Origin: Acidobacteriota bacterium
GTDB taxonomy: Bacteria > Aquificota > Aquificia > Aquificales > Aquificaceae
Direction: 5' to 3'
NCBI GenBank assembly: GCA_003696155.1
Contig: RFFP01000022.1
Span: 1 to 64,000, forward strand
Length of the DNA stretch: 64,000 nt
Part shown: positions 8,050 through 18,370 of the stretch, one piece after another
Layout: each line of letters starts with the position of its first letter
Position numbering within the stretch: position 1 is the stretch's first letter
The notes under the pieces: generated by a model
Told to the model about the DNA's origin: nothing
Databases searched by the model: none
What the model saw: only the letters and a program-made list of their open reading frames with translations
Translations under genes and position numbers: made by a program

Positions 8050-9755
8050 CAGTATTTCCTCTCAGCAGGCTGGTAGCTTGTAATCCTAACGGGTATGTAC
8101 TCTATCCTTAAGCTGTCCCCTTCCTGCCATAGAAGACTGTGTTTTAAGAAGTTTTCGTCGTCCCTCTCTTGATAATCTTCCCTATAGTGCCCACCCCTTG
8201 ATTCCTTTCTGTGCAGTGCAGAGTAAGCCACAGCCCTTGCAAGCTCGAGCATGTTCCTAAGTTCCAATAGCTCCACAAGGTTTGTGTTAAACACCCTACT
8301 TTTATCAACCACGGGAATGTTTTCCCACCTTTGCAATAGCTCCGTAAGCTCTTGGTATGCCTCCCATAGGGACTTTTCGTCCCTGAATATGCCCATCTTC
8401 TCCCAAGTTATTTCGCCCATCCTTCTGCGGACCTCCGCCAGTTTCTCCCTGCCTTCCCTTTTCATGAGCCCTTCTATGAGCTCCTGACCCTTCCTTTCCT
8501 CACCTGGGCTGAGGGTTAGAAAGTCTACCTGTTTGGCGTATTCCCTTGCAGACATACCGCAGAACTTACCAAACACTAGAAGTTCTATAAGGGAATTTCC
8601 TCCCAGCCTGTTGGCACCATGAACTGAGACACAAGCACACTCCCCCACAGCATAAAGGCCTTCCATCAGTGTGGAAGAGGTCATGTAGTTTTCAACATGC
8701 ACACCTCCCATGCAGTAATGAGCGGTCGGCCTTATGGGTACTGGGTCGTAAACTGGGTCCACACCTTCAAAGTCTATGGCAAGCTGTCTTACCTGTGGGA
8801 GCCTTTCCCTAATCTTTGCCTCTCCAAGGTGTCTGAGGTCTAAAAGCACGTAAGCTGAAGTACCCTCGCCTAAGCCTCTTCCTTCCCTTATCTCATACTC
8901 TATGGCTCTGGAGACCATGTCCCTTGGTGCAAGTTCCATCTTCTCAGGGGCATACCTTGCCATAAAGCGCTCACCCAGTTTGTTTATGAGGTACCCACCC
9001 TCACCACGGCAGGCCTCCGAAAGGAGTATGCCCGTCTTTGCAAGACCTGTAGGATGGAACTGTATGAACTCCATGTCCTTCAATGGCAGACCATTTCTCA
9101 GGGCTACCGCCACACCATCACCCGTATTGCCTATGGCGTTGGTGCTCCTCTGCCAGTATATGCGGGCAAAGCCACCCGTTGCTAGCACCACAGCCTTTGC
9201 CCTGAGGTTTACCACCTCACCGTTTTTTATGTCATAGAGGCATACACCCTTTACCCTCTGTCCGTCATGAAGGAGGTCAAGGAGGAAAAACTCGTTGAAA
9301 AAATCTATGTTGTCCCTTGCCAAGGCTTGTTCAAAAAGGGTATGCAGAAGGACGTGCCCTGTTCTGTCTGCGGAGAAGACAGTCCTCGGAAAAGAGGCAC
9401 CACCGAAGGGTCTTTGGGCAATCCTACCATCGTTAAGCCTTGAGAAGGGCACACCCCATCGGTCAAGCTCGTAAACCACCTCCGGCGCGTGTTTACACAT
9501 AAACTGGACCGCATCCTGATCTGCAAGAAAGTCCGAACCTTTTATGGTGTCAAAGGCGTGCACCTCAGGGTTGTCCTCTGGCACTGTGTTTCCAAGGGCT
9601 GCGTTCAGACCTCCCTGTGCAGCACCCGTATGGGACCTTGTGGGGTATACCTTGGAGACAACTGCTACCCTAACCCTTTCGTCTCTTGCACACTCTATGG
9701 CAGTGCGTAGACCAGCACCACCTGCACCAATAACCACCACATGGTAATCTTTCAT
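8049..9755 (-). CDS. Succinate dehydrogenase/fumarate reductase flavoprotein subunit
   Basis: A 568-residue FAD enzyme subunit. The dinucleotide loop VIGAGGAGLRTA starts at residue 8. The covalent FAD histidine is in RSHTGAAQGG (His42). Active-site blocks FHPTGL, EACRGEGG and GANRLGGNSL are all present. In an organism with the reductive TCA cycle it could run as fumarate reductase; sequence alone does not decide the direction. No iron-sulfur or membrane-anchor subunit is adjacent, so the complex is encoded at scattered loci. A TAAAAT box lies 9 nt before the ATG and no Shine-Dalgarno is seen. The 159 bp upstream show only a weak ACAGA/TCTGT inverted repeat at 9844-9858. Confidence 0.93.
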   Translation of the reverse strand: MKDYHVVVIGAGGAGLRTAIECARDERVRVAVVSKVYPTRSHTGAAQGGLNAALGNTVPEDNPEVHAFDTIKGSDFLADQDAVQFMCKHAPEVVYELDRWGVPFSRLNDGRIAQRPFGGASFPRTVFSADRTGHVLLHTLFEQALARDNIDFFNEFFLLDLLHDGQRVKGVCLYDIKNGEVVNLRAKAVVLATGGFARIYWQRSTNAIGNTGDGVAVALRNGLPLKDMEFIQFHPTGLAKTGILLSEACRGEGGYLINKLGERFMARYAPEKMELAPRDMVSRAIEYEIREGRGLGEGTSAYVLLDLRHLGEAKIRERLPQVRQLAIDFEGVDPVYDPVPIRPTAHYCMGGVHVENYMTSSTLMEGLYAVGECACVSVHGANRLGGNSLIELLVFGKFCGMSAREYAKQVDFLTLSPGEERKGQELIEGLMKREGREKLAEVRRRMGEITWEKMGIFRDEKSLWEAYQELTELLQRWENIPVVDKSRVFNTNLVELLELRNMLELARAVAYSALHRKESRGGHYREDYQERDDENFLKHSLLWQEGDSLRIEYIPVRITSYQPAERKY

Positions 9756-9914
9756 AGCATCATAATTTTATATGATTTTTAGAGGGTAGAAGCTTAGAAC
9801 CAAAAAAGGACAGATACCACTAAGCCATAAATTTTGTACAGACACAGATGAGTTCTGTAATGACCTCTGTCCACCTGTCTTATAGTTAAGGAAGATGTTT
9901 CCATATCAGCATTC

Positions 9915-11450
9915 TTACCTCTTTATTCTCAACTTCCTAGGGGTTTTGACACTTGCCTCCCTAAGACTTTCAAAGTCTATGGGTGGTAGCTCTTCAGAAA
10001 GGCTAAGAGCTCTTAGGCTTTCTTCAAAAGCCCTTTCAAAGTTGAAGAGCTTTAGATTTTTCACGTAATCGGGTAGAAGGTGGTAGTTTCCATCCTTTAT
10101 TGCCTGCAAAAGCTCCAAAGCTTGTGGTGATAGCCTGAGGCTTTCCGTCTGTAAACTCTCAAAACCAAATCTAAAAACGCCTGCAAGAAAAACTGCCTCA
10201 TGATAGCTTAGCTCTTCTTTTTCCTTCTTTGTCTTGAGCTCAACCTTTGGGAGCCTATCCTCAAGAAGGCTCAGGGGCATGTTGGTCAGGCTTGAGAGCT
10301 CCTTCAGTAGCTCGTACCTCTTTATGCCATCGCTGATAAAACTGCAGTAGTAGAGAAGCTCCTCAAAGGCCTCCTTCTCTCCCTTTCTTACTTTATTTAA
10401 AAGCTCCTCGTGCAGAGGCTTTGCCTTTGAAAGAAGTTCCCTGAGTGCTCTGACATCCTTTTTTATAAAGCTGTCTGGGTCTTCACCCTCTGGCAAATAT
10501 ACCACCTTCACCTCTAAGCCTACCCTAAGAAGGTTGGGCACTGAGCTCTTTACAGCCCTCCTTCCTGCACTGTCCCCATCATAGAGGAGTACCGCACTTT
10601 TTACAAGCTTGGAGAGGAGCTCCCCCTGTTCTAAGGTCAAGGATGTACCAAGGGGTGCAACGCAGTTTCTAAAGTCCTCCTGATGCATGCTTATGACGTC
10701 AAAGTATCCCTCCACTATTATGGCTTCGGCGCTCTCTCTTAGGTATTCCTTTGCCTCGTAAAGGCCAAAGAGGTTATACCTTTTCTTGAAGACCTCCGAC
10801 TCTGGAGAGTTTACGTACTTGGGATGCTCATCTCCTAAGGACCTACCACCAAAGGCAATAAACCTACCCCCAAGGTCTCTGATGGGTATGACGAGCCTGT
10901 TTTTAAAGAGGTCTCTGTAGCTTTCCTCGTCCAGCCTGTTTAGGTTTGAGGTCTTTTCGTATACTTCAAGAAGACCCTCCCCACGAAGGATCTTTACAAG
11001 CTTGGAGGTTTCCCCACCATAACCAAGGAAAAACCTGTTTACCGCCCACGAGCTTATTCGTCTCTCCTTCAAATATTCAAAGGCCCTTTTGCTTAACTTT
11101 AGCTCCTCATGGTAAAAGTCTGCTACCCTCTGGAGGGCAACGTAAACCCTTTGGTCTTCCTTGGAGCTCTTCAGTTTTAAGGGTATTTTGTACTTTTGTG
11201 CAAGTTTGAGAAGGGCTTCTTTGTAGTCTACGTTTTCGTACATGGACACGAACTTTATTGCATCTCCCCCTACACCACAACCGAAGCACTTAAATATTCC
11301 CCTAGAAGGTGACACATAAAAGGAGGGTGTATCATCTTGGTGGAATGGGCACCTTGCCACGTAGTTGTTTCCCACCTGTCGGAGCTCTATGTAAGAAGAT
11401 ATGACGTCCACTATGTCTACCTTTTTAAGAAGTTCCCTAAGGGAGGGCAT
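9915..11450 (-). CDS. dnaG: DNA primase
   Basis: A 511-residue bacterial primase that makes the RNA primers for replication. The N-terminal zinc finger reads CPFHQDDTPSF followed by FKCFGCG. The TOPRIM catalytic motifs are IIVEGYFDVI and LLYDGDSAGRR. The C-terminal helicase-binding part is short, as in Aquifex. I chose the ATG at 11450 (MPSLRELLKK) because it matches the family's N terminus; the open frame extends 33 codons further across the divergent hemD start. A TATACT box lies 8 nt before this ATG, consistent with a leaderless mRNA. Confidence 0.95.
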   Translation of the reverse strand: MPSLRELLKKVDIVDVISSYIELRQVGNNYVARCPFHQDDTPSFYVSPSRGIFKCFGCGVGGDAIKFVSMYENVDYKEALLKLAQKYKIPLKLKSSKEDQRVYVALQRVADFYHEELKLSKRAFEYLKERRISSWAVNRFFLGYGGETSKLVKILRGEGLLEVYEKTSNLNRLDEESYRDLFKNRLVIPIRDLGGRFIAFGGRSLGDEHPKYVNSPESEVFKKRYNLFGLYEAKEYLRESAEAIIVEGYFDVISMHQEDFRNCVAPLGTSLTLEQGELLSKLVKSAVLLYDGDSAGRRAVKSSVPNLLRVGLEVKVVYLPEGEDPDSFIKKDVRALRELLSKAKPLHEELLNKVRKGEKEAFEELLYYCSFISDGIKRYELLKELSSLTNMPLSLLEDRLPKVELKTKKEKEELSYHEAVFLAGVFRFGFESLQTESLRLSPQALELLQAIKDGNYHLLPDYVKNLKLFNFERAFEESLRALSLSEELPPIDFESLREASVKTPRKLRIKR

Positions 11451-11460
11451 AGGGTTTAAG

Positions 11461-11466
11461 TATAAT
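11461..11466 (+). promoter_or_regulatory. -10 box TATAAT ahead of hemD (leaderless start predicted)
   Basis: A perfect TATAAT ends 9 nt before the hemD ATG. On the other strand TATACT (11464 to 11459) ends 8 nt before the dnaG ATG, so two face-to-face promoters share a 25-bp intergenic space. No Shine-Dalgarno fits either gene. Confidence 0.55.
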
Positions 11467-11475
11467 TCATATTCC

Positions 11476-12180
11476 ATGAGGGTAGCCCTCACCAGAGCGG
11501 AGGAGGATATAAGGAAGGACAAGCCCATCTTTGAAAGGGCATCCCTCAAGGTGGTAGAACTCCCCCTTATAGAGGAGGTGCCTTTAGACTTTGAGGTTCC
11601 TGATGAGGAGTTTGACTATCTTGTCTTTTTGAGCCCTAGGGCAGTTAGGTCTTTCCTGTCAAGGCACTCACCAAAGGGTTCTAAAATAGTGGCTGTGGGT
11701 GAAAAGACAAAGAGGGCTGTTGAGGAGTTTGGCTATGAGGTCTGGGCTATGCCAGAGAACTACTACGGCGAGTCTATCCTCAAGCTTATGGCGGGTAAGG
11801 GGGGGAAGGTCCTCCTACCGCGATCCGATGTGGGAAGAGAGGAGGTTATAGAGGGCTTGAGAGCTCTGGGCTTTGAGGTCCATACCCTTAGCGTTTATAC
11901 GGTAAGACCTATGATTTACCACAGGGATACGCTTATAGAAAGGCTGAACCTCGCAGATGCCATCTTCTTTGCAAGCCCCTCCGCGGTTGAGGGTCTTTTG
12001 GCAAACTTGCCAAAGGAAGAGGCATCAAGCCTATTAGCCGGAAAGATAATCCTCTGCATTGGCAAAACTACAAAAGAACACCTTTACAGCAAACTCTCCC
12101 TTCAATGTCTGACTCCAGAAAAACCTACGGTGGAGGGTGTGGTCAGTCTTCTGAAGAGTTTGGCACGGAGTTTGCACTAA
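11476..12180 (+). CDS. hemD: Uroporphyrinogen-III synthase
   Basis: A 234-residue two-lobed HemD-family protein. It cyclises hydroxymethylbilane to uroporphyrinogen III on the way to haem, sirohaem and cobalamin. The family is poorly conserved. Recognisable parts are RVALTRAEED at the start, VFLSPRAVRSF, VAVGEKTKRAVEEFGYEV and IFFASPSAVEGLL, which give the expected alternation of two Rossmann-like lobes. The ATG at 11476 was chosen because it begins at the conserved N terminus. No other haem gene is nearby. Confidence 0.85.
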   Translation: MRVALTRAEEDIRKDKPIFERASLKVVELPLIEEVPLDFEVPDEEFDYLVFLSPRAVRSFLSRHSPKGSKIVAVGEKTKRAVEEFGYEVWAMPENYYGESILKLMAGKGGKVLLPRSDVGREEVIEGLRALGFEVHTLSVYTVRPMIYHRDTLIERLNLADAIFFASPSAVEGLLANLPKEEASSLLAGKIILCIGKTTKEHLYSKLSLQCLTPEKPTVEGVVSLLKSLARSLH

Positions 12181-12192
12181 TACAGGTTGACC

Positions 12193-14434
<2,242 letters not shown>

Positions 14435-14441
14435 GGTAAAA

Positions 14442-14447
14442 ATTATA
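14442..14447 (-). promoter_or_regulatory. -10 box TATAAT ahead of the Nfn-type gene (decides the GTG start)
   Basis: TATAAT on the minus strand followed by 7 nt and GTG. The same spacing recurs before other genes here. A perfect 12-bp palindrome (CTTCATATGAAG, 14453-14464) lies just upstream, between this promoter and the divergent one, and could be an operator. Confidence 0.5.
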
Positions 14448-14468
14448 GTACGCTTCATATGAAGGTAC

Positions 14469-14496
14469 TTGACAAATGCTTTAACAATATTAGAAT
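14469..14496 (+). promoter_or_regulatory. Sigma-70-type promoter for the DUF2892 gene
   Basis: A perfect -35 TTGACA (14469-14474), a 16-bp spacer and TAGAAT (14491-14496). Transcription should start near 14503, giving a leader of about 24 nt that contains the strong AAGGAGGTG Shine-Dalgarno. This is the best full promoter in the window. Confidence 0.75.
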
Positions 14497-14526
14497 ATCC
14501 TTATTTTATAAAGGAGGTGTAAAAAG

Positions 14527-14733
14527 ATGACTATGGAGAGAGCTCTAAGGCTTACCTCTGGGTTGGTACTTCTTTTGGTCTTTCTGATAGCTATTTTGCC
14601 CTCGGACATTCATTGGTTTTGGAAGGCTTTTATAGTTTTTATGTCCATTAACCAGATACAGTCTTCCTTCAGTGGCTGGTGTCCAGTGGTGAGCCTCTAC
14701 AGAAGGCTTGGTATAAAGGAGTGTAGCTCTTAG
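14527..14733 (+). CDS. DUF2892 (YgaP-type) small inner-membrane protein
   Basis: A 68-residue protein with two hydrophobic segments (about residues 10-24 and 30-46). It ends in GWCPVVSLYRRLGIKEC, the typical end of the DUF2892/YgaP transmembrane domain. In some bacteria this domain is fused to a rhodanese; here it stands alone. A consensus promoter and an AAGGAGGTG ribosome site 7 nt before the ATG suggest strong expression. It overlaps the convergent ferredoxin gene by 4 nt. Confidence 0.88.
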   Translation: MTMERALRLTSGLVLLLVFLIAILPSDIHWFWKAFIVFMSINQIQSSFSGWCPVVSLYRRLGIKECSS

Positions 14734-15017
14734 TCCGTTTCTAACTCTATAGTGCAGTTCTCCCTCTCTATAACCAGCTGGCAGGTGAGCCTTCTGTTCT
14801 CCTCGTATTCACCTATTCTCCAGAGGGTCTCCTCCTCCTGTTCGGAGGGTTCCGCAAGGCACTCAAGACCGCTCTTTACCGTGCACACGCAAACGCCACA
14901 CTGACCGTCGGTGCACCCAAATTCAACACCCGCCTTCTCTATATCGTGATGAAGGTCTCCAAACTTTACGCCTGCAGGTATATCAAAGAGTTTGCCGTTT
15001 ATCTTAACCTTAGCCAT
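14730..15017 (-). CDS. [2Fe-2S] ferredoxin
   Basis: A 95-residue plant/adrenodoxin-like ferredoxin. The four cluster ligands are Cys35, Cys40, Cys43 (CTDGQCGVC, a C-x4-C-x2-C spacing) and Cys79 in RLTCQL. It would carry electrons in the cytoplasm at low potential. The FAD/[2Fe-2S] reductase gene lies about 240 nt away in the same direction, but the two are separated by a divergent gene. Cys45 and Cys53 are extra. It is a stand-alone gene. Confidence 0.92.
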   Translation of the reverse strand: MAKVKINGKLFDIPAGVKFGDLHHDIEKAGVEFGCTDGQCGVCVCTVKSGLECLAEPSEQEEETLWRIGEYEENRRLTCQLVIERENCTIELETD

Positions 15018-15041
15018 GAGAATATTTTAGCTCTATAAGCC

Positions 15042-15596
15042 CTATGAGCCCTGATTTATCTCAAAAACTTTACAAAACCTACCTGATAGCCTTCCGATGG
15101 GCTTTAGGTCTTGATCCCTTAGCCTTATGTTCACAACCCTACCTAAGATAAGATCGTAGCCAAAGAGCTCCTCGTGTCTGAAAAGGGTGCACTCCATCCA
15201 TGCCCTTGCCTCCTTTACCGATGGAACCTTCACAAGTTCTGAGTTCATAGGTGTAAGCCCTGCTATGTCAAACTCGTCCACCTCCGGTGGAAAGTCTCCT
15301 GAGGTAAGCTCCACCTCCTTTATGAGCTCTTCGGACACGAAGTTTATGACAAACTCTCCAACCCTTATTATGTTTTCTGCGGTATCCTTCCTCCTTCCGT
15401 CATCCCTTTTGCTTATGGAGAGGAACACCAGAGGAGGGCTATCGCATACCACGTTGAAAAAGCTAAAGGGTGCCAAGTTTCTCACACCCTCTGGGCTTAT
15501 GCTTGAAACCCATGCAATAGGCCTTGGTGCCACAAGGCTTGTAAGGAGTTTGTAGCACAAGTCCTCTGGGATGCTGTCTGTGTGGAAGGAAAGCAT
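15042..15596 (-). CDS. Flavin reductase-like FMN-binding protein (DIM6/NTAB family)
   Basis: A 184-residue protein of the FMN-binding split-barrel flavin reductase group. The signature stretches are LVAPRPIAWVSSIS near the N terminus, NLAPFSFFNVV, and DTAENI followed by EFVINFV. Members either reduce free flavins or bind FMN in a flavoredoxin-like role. It is possibly co-transcribed with the ferredoxin gene 24 nt downstream, which could serve as its partner; that link is inference. A TAAAAT box lies 7 nt before the ATG. Confidence 0.87.
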   Translation of the reverse strand: MLSFHTDSIPEDLCYKLLTSLVAPRPIAWVSSISPEGVRNLAPFSFFNVVCDSPPLVFLSISKRDDGRRKDTAENIIRVGEFVINFVSEELIKEVELTSGDFPPEVDEFDIAGLTPMNSELVKVPSVKEARAWMECTLFRHEELFGYDLILGRVVNIRLRDQDLKPIGRLSGRFCKVFEINQGS

Positions 15597-15599
15597 ATG

Positions 15600-15609
15600 T
15601 AAAATTTTA
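15600..15609. promoter_or_regulatory. Overlapping divergent -10 boxes (flavin reductase and tsaB)
   Basis: TAAAAT on the plus strand (15600-15605) ends 8 nt before the tsaB ATG. TAAAAT on the minus strand (15609 to 15604) ends 7 nt before the flavin-reductase ATG. The two boxes overlap within AAAATTTT, so RNA polymerase could probably open only one at a time. Confidence 0.5.
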
Positions 15610-15613
15610 TGCC

Positions 15614-16186
15614 ATGAGGCTTTTCTCTTTGGATACCTCTTTTTCCTTTTTGAACTTCAGCGTAATCGAAGATGGCAAAGTAGTTCTGTGCCACTATGTG
15701 GACAACGACAGAAAGACCTTAGAGCATCTGCCCTTAGAACTAAGGAGATATGGCATAGAGCCCGAAACTTTTGACGCATATGCAGTTTCCTTAGGTGTGG
15801 GCTATGCTACCTCTCTGAGAATTGGTATAACCTTTCTAAAGACCCTTGCCTACCTTCAGAAAAAGCCCATTGTGGGTTATGAAAACCTCAAATTGATGTG
15901 CCTGTATACACCTAGGATTGAAGAGAAGGTCTGTGCCCTAAAGGTAAGCAGTAGCGTATTTTACAGAGAGTGCAAAGGGAAGAGTGCTGGAGATATAGGG
16001 AAAGGAGAATTACCAGAGGATAAAACTATCATCTCCTTAAAAGGGCAGGGCTTGGGTGGGATTGAGCTTGAGTTTTTCCCCTTTTCCCTTTATGGGGGTC
16101 TTTGGGCTTATGAGAGGCTAAAGGAAGGCTACGCAGGGGATAACCCCTTTAGCCTTGAACCCATCTACCTTAGACCAGGAGTTTAG
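15614..16186 (+). CDS. tsaB: tRNA threonylcarbamoyladenosine biosynthesis protein TsaB
   Basis: A 190-residue ASKHA-fold protein of the TsaB (YeaZ) type, which pairs with TsaD and TsaE to make t6A37 in ANN-decoding tRNAs. It starts LFSLDTSFSFLNFSVIEDG and contains the diagnostic SLGVGYATSLRIGITFLKTL near residue 60. It lacks the metal-binding histidines of TsaD, as expected. The C-terminal half is shorter than in E. coli. No other t6A gene is in the window. A hairpin follows the stop codon directly. Confidence 0.88.
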   Translation: MRLFSLDTSFSFLNFSVIEDGKVVLCHYVDNDRKTLEHLPLELRRYGIEPETFDAYAVSLGVGYATSLRIGITFLKTLAYLQKKPIVGYENLKLMCLYTPRIEEKVCALKVSSSVFYRECKGKSAGDIGKGELPEDKTIISLKGQGLGGIELEFFPFSLYGGLWAYERLKEGYAGDNPFSLEPIYLRPGV

Positions 16187-16188
16187 TT

Positions 16189-16207
16189 AAGCCCCCAAAG
16201 GGGGCTT
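16189..16207. terminator. Hairpin between tsaB and the decayed exported-protein gene, possibly bidirectional
   Basis: A perfect inverted repeat, AAGCCCCC-AAA-GGGGGCTT, starts 3 nt after the tsaB stop. It serves the plus strand, and equally the minus-strand pseudogene ending at 16215. The flanking U tract is short on both strands. It is the only clear hairpin terminator seen. Confidence 0.7.
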
Positions 16208-16214
16208 TAAAGCT

Positions 16215-17229
16215 CTAAGCCTTTCTGAGCCTTCTTAGAAGTACCAAAGCAGGCAGGAGTAGATATACCAAAGCATTCACAGGGCGTGCACAGCTCCCAC
16301 ATGACAACCACCATCGCCACTGGGTTGCTGCTGAGACACAACCATAACCACTGGGTCCGTTATAACTCCTGTAGCTGGATTGATGTCAAACTGACCGTTG
16401 TCTAACACAGTAAAGCTTATGGTATTGCCGTTTATCTGAAGAGTGAAAGGCACATACTGGTTGTTTATAAGCTTGTAAAACTGAGCTCCCTGTGGAATGC
16501 TTGGCAAGGTTATGTTAACTGTTATGCTCGTCTGCCCTTGAACAAGGTTCACGCTAAAGGTAATAGCTCCGTGGGGTGCAGTGCTGTTGTTTGGAGGTGT
16601 GGGTATGTTTGTAGTTATTACAACCTGCATTTATAGCTGGAGAGCCTAGTTGTAGCCTTAGGTTATTGGGTGGGCTTACAAAAAGTGGGTCTCCTTGGAT
16701 GTTGCCATAAGGTGTCTGCGCTGTGCATGGTGGGTTTTGAGGATTGTTGTAGTTGTCCGTGTCATTGATAAACAGGTCTTCAGACTGTGCGGTGGTAAAG
16801 TTCGCATTGCCAGAAAAGAGATTATGATAGAGCTCCACAGGAGATCCTGTATTGTTACCGTCAAAATCACTATCCAAATAGAGGTCATCCCCATCGTTTC
16901 CACCTGCGTTTGCTGTGTTGTTCCAAAAGATTTTGGGCTTTGGCATCACTAGTTTGAGCGTTCCCGTCTGTGCTTATTGACATTATCCGCACATTATCAC
17001 CACCATTCAAAACCACCTGTCCGCCTACTGCCTTAATAGTTGTAGTGTGTCCGTTGTCTCCGTTTGGTGTGGAATATGTCAGGGTAGAGGTCACCGTATA
17101 GGTTCCTGCCTGAATGCATATGACATCGTTTTGGTTGTTTGATTGGGCAGTAGTTAGGGCATTCTGTAGCTCGCTTGTTATGTTGCCGTCGTTGTTGCTG
17201 TCAGATACAGGCGTAGTGCACGTCTGCAT
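16215..17229 (-). pseudogene. Decayed exported right-handed beta-helix protein with C-terminal anchor signal
   Basis: Three frames have to be joined by three frameshifts to read this gene. The first part (from 17229) has the typical beta-helix opening with VICIQAGTYTVTSTL and VVLNGGDNVRI. The middle (about 16630-16949) has FWNNTANAGG, DLYLDSDFDGNNT and LGSPAINAG. The third (16277-16630) is a choice-of-anchor-like domain with ITDPVVMVV and GDGGCHVG. A last shift gives the tail NALVYLLLPALVLLRRLRK, a hydrophobic stretch plus a basic cluster. The N-terminal signal peptide is missing and the helix repeats look shortened. The intact form was probably a surface protein. Confidence 0.82.
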
Positions 17230-17248
17230 AAGCTAACTCATAAAAGTG

Positions 17249-18370
17249 TCAACCTCTTTTGCCAGCCCAGTAAAGCAAAGCTCCCACAAGGGGAAAGAAA
17301 ACCATAAGAAGTGCGGAAAGCTTGTAGTTATCATGCGTTATAAAAAGGAAGGCTGACCAGCTTAAAAGACCTGCGGTAGAGGATATCCTTTCGCTCAAAG
17401 ATAGAAAGGACATCCTGAGGGCTATGTCCTCCTTTGTAAACCTCTCAAGGACTAAAACCCTTGAGGTGGTCCAAAGATGTGAAAGGCTAAGACCTGCAAA
17501 AAAGCCAAGGACTAAAAGCGTGTCCCTGGGTGTGAAGTAAAGCAAGAGGATAAAGAAGCTCCAGAGGAAAAAGCCTAGGGGAAAGAGCTTTTTTGCGGAT
17601 AGCTTATCCGTTAGCCTTCCAAAGACCACACCACCCAAAACCCCACCTAAGGCTGATATGCCTATAACCCTGTATATTTCTATGTTTTGAAGACCGTAAA
17701 CCTTTTTAAGGTATACACCCATCATGGCTATTAGTGTGTGGGCAACCTCAGATAGGCAAAGAAAGGACAGGATGGTAAGCATAAAAGCTCTGTCGTGGAA
17801 GACCTTTTTAAGGCTTACCTCTCCCAAAGGCACGGGCTCCTTAAGGCTTAGAAGGGCGGGCAAGGACAGGAGCATAAAGAGTAAACCTATCCACAGAAAG
17901 GCATTGGGCAGGCTGAGCTTGGGTGCAAGCAATATCAAGGAAAGGGCAGAACCTACGTAGCCGAAGGCAACACCCAAACCCGATGCGGCCCCTCTTATCT
18001 CAAAGTTGTAGAGCAATGAGTTGTAAAAGACCATAGCCTGCTGGTGGACTACCGCAAGGAGAAGGTAAAGGGTGAAGTTAGCCCCTGGAAGAGCATAGGT
18101 AAGCCAAAGAAGGGGACACAGGAGAACAACCCAGAGGCTAAAGAGAGAAAAAAACAGCTTCCTTTTGCCCCTTTGGTCTGCCCACTTTCCAAGGTAGAGT
18201 GCAACACCAAAGGACAAAAGAAAGGAAAATCCATAGAAAAAGGAGTAGAGCTTGGGGTCTATGTGCTCCGTTATGTAGAGCGGGTAGAGGGTAGAAAAGA
18301 GGAGGGCACCCAAGAGGGTCTCACCCGCATCGTATAGGGAAAAGGACAGAAGGCTACTTTTTGACCTCAA
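17249..18370 (-). CDS. Major facilitator superfamily transporter
   Basis: A roughly 373-residue protein with about 12 membrane segments. A loop GKWADQRGKRKLFF after the second segment and GRLTDKLSAKKLF in the second half are the MFS A-motifs. A stretch ALLYWAGKRG ends it. The substrate is not evident; the general shape recalls UMF1/nitrate-free sugar-like MFS members. The start is unclear: a TTG at 18370 or a CTG at 18349 places the N terminus at LLSFSLYDAGE, while an ATG at 18418 adds residues that lie over gltB. The gene follows gltB and may be translationally coupled to it. Confidence 0.85.
   Translation of the reverse strand: MRSKSSLLSFSLYDAGETLLGALLFSTLYPLYITEHIDPKLYSFFYGFSFLLSFGVALYLGKWADQRGKRKLFFSLFSLWVVLLCPLLWLTYALPGANFTLYLLLAVVHQQAMVFYNSLLYNFEIRGAASGLGVAFGYVGSALSLILLAPKLSLPNAFLWIGLLFMLLSLPALLSLKEPVPLGEVSLKKVFHDRAFMLTILSFLCLSEVAHTLIAMMGVYLKKVYGLQNIEIYRVIGISALGGVLGGVVFGRLTDKLSAKKLFPLGFFLWSFFILLLYFTPRDTLLVLGFFAGLSLSHLWTTSRVLVLERFTKEDIALRMSFLSLSERISSTAGLLSWSAFLFITHDNYKLSALLMVFFPLVGALLYWAGKRG

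Noticed and set aside
9756-9914. Small RNA or gene in the 159 bp between dnaG and the flavoprotein gene
   Set aside because: Only a weak five-bp inverted repeat was seen; no conserved frame, promoter pair or hairpin.
15187-15555. 122-codon plus-strand frame opposite the flavin reductase gene
   Set aside because: The minus-strand frame has clear family motifs; the plus frame is Ser/Thr-rich without any.
16189-16207. Treating the hairpin as a repeat or attachment site
   Set aside because: Its place straight after tsaB and facing the decayed gene end fits a shared terminator better.
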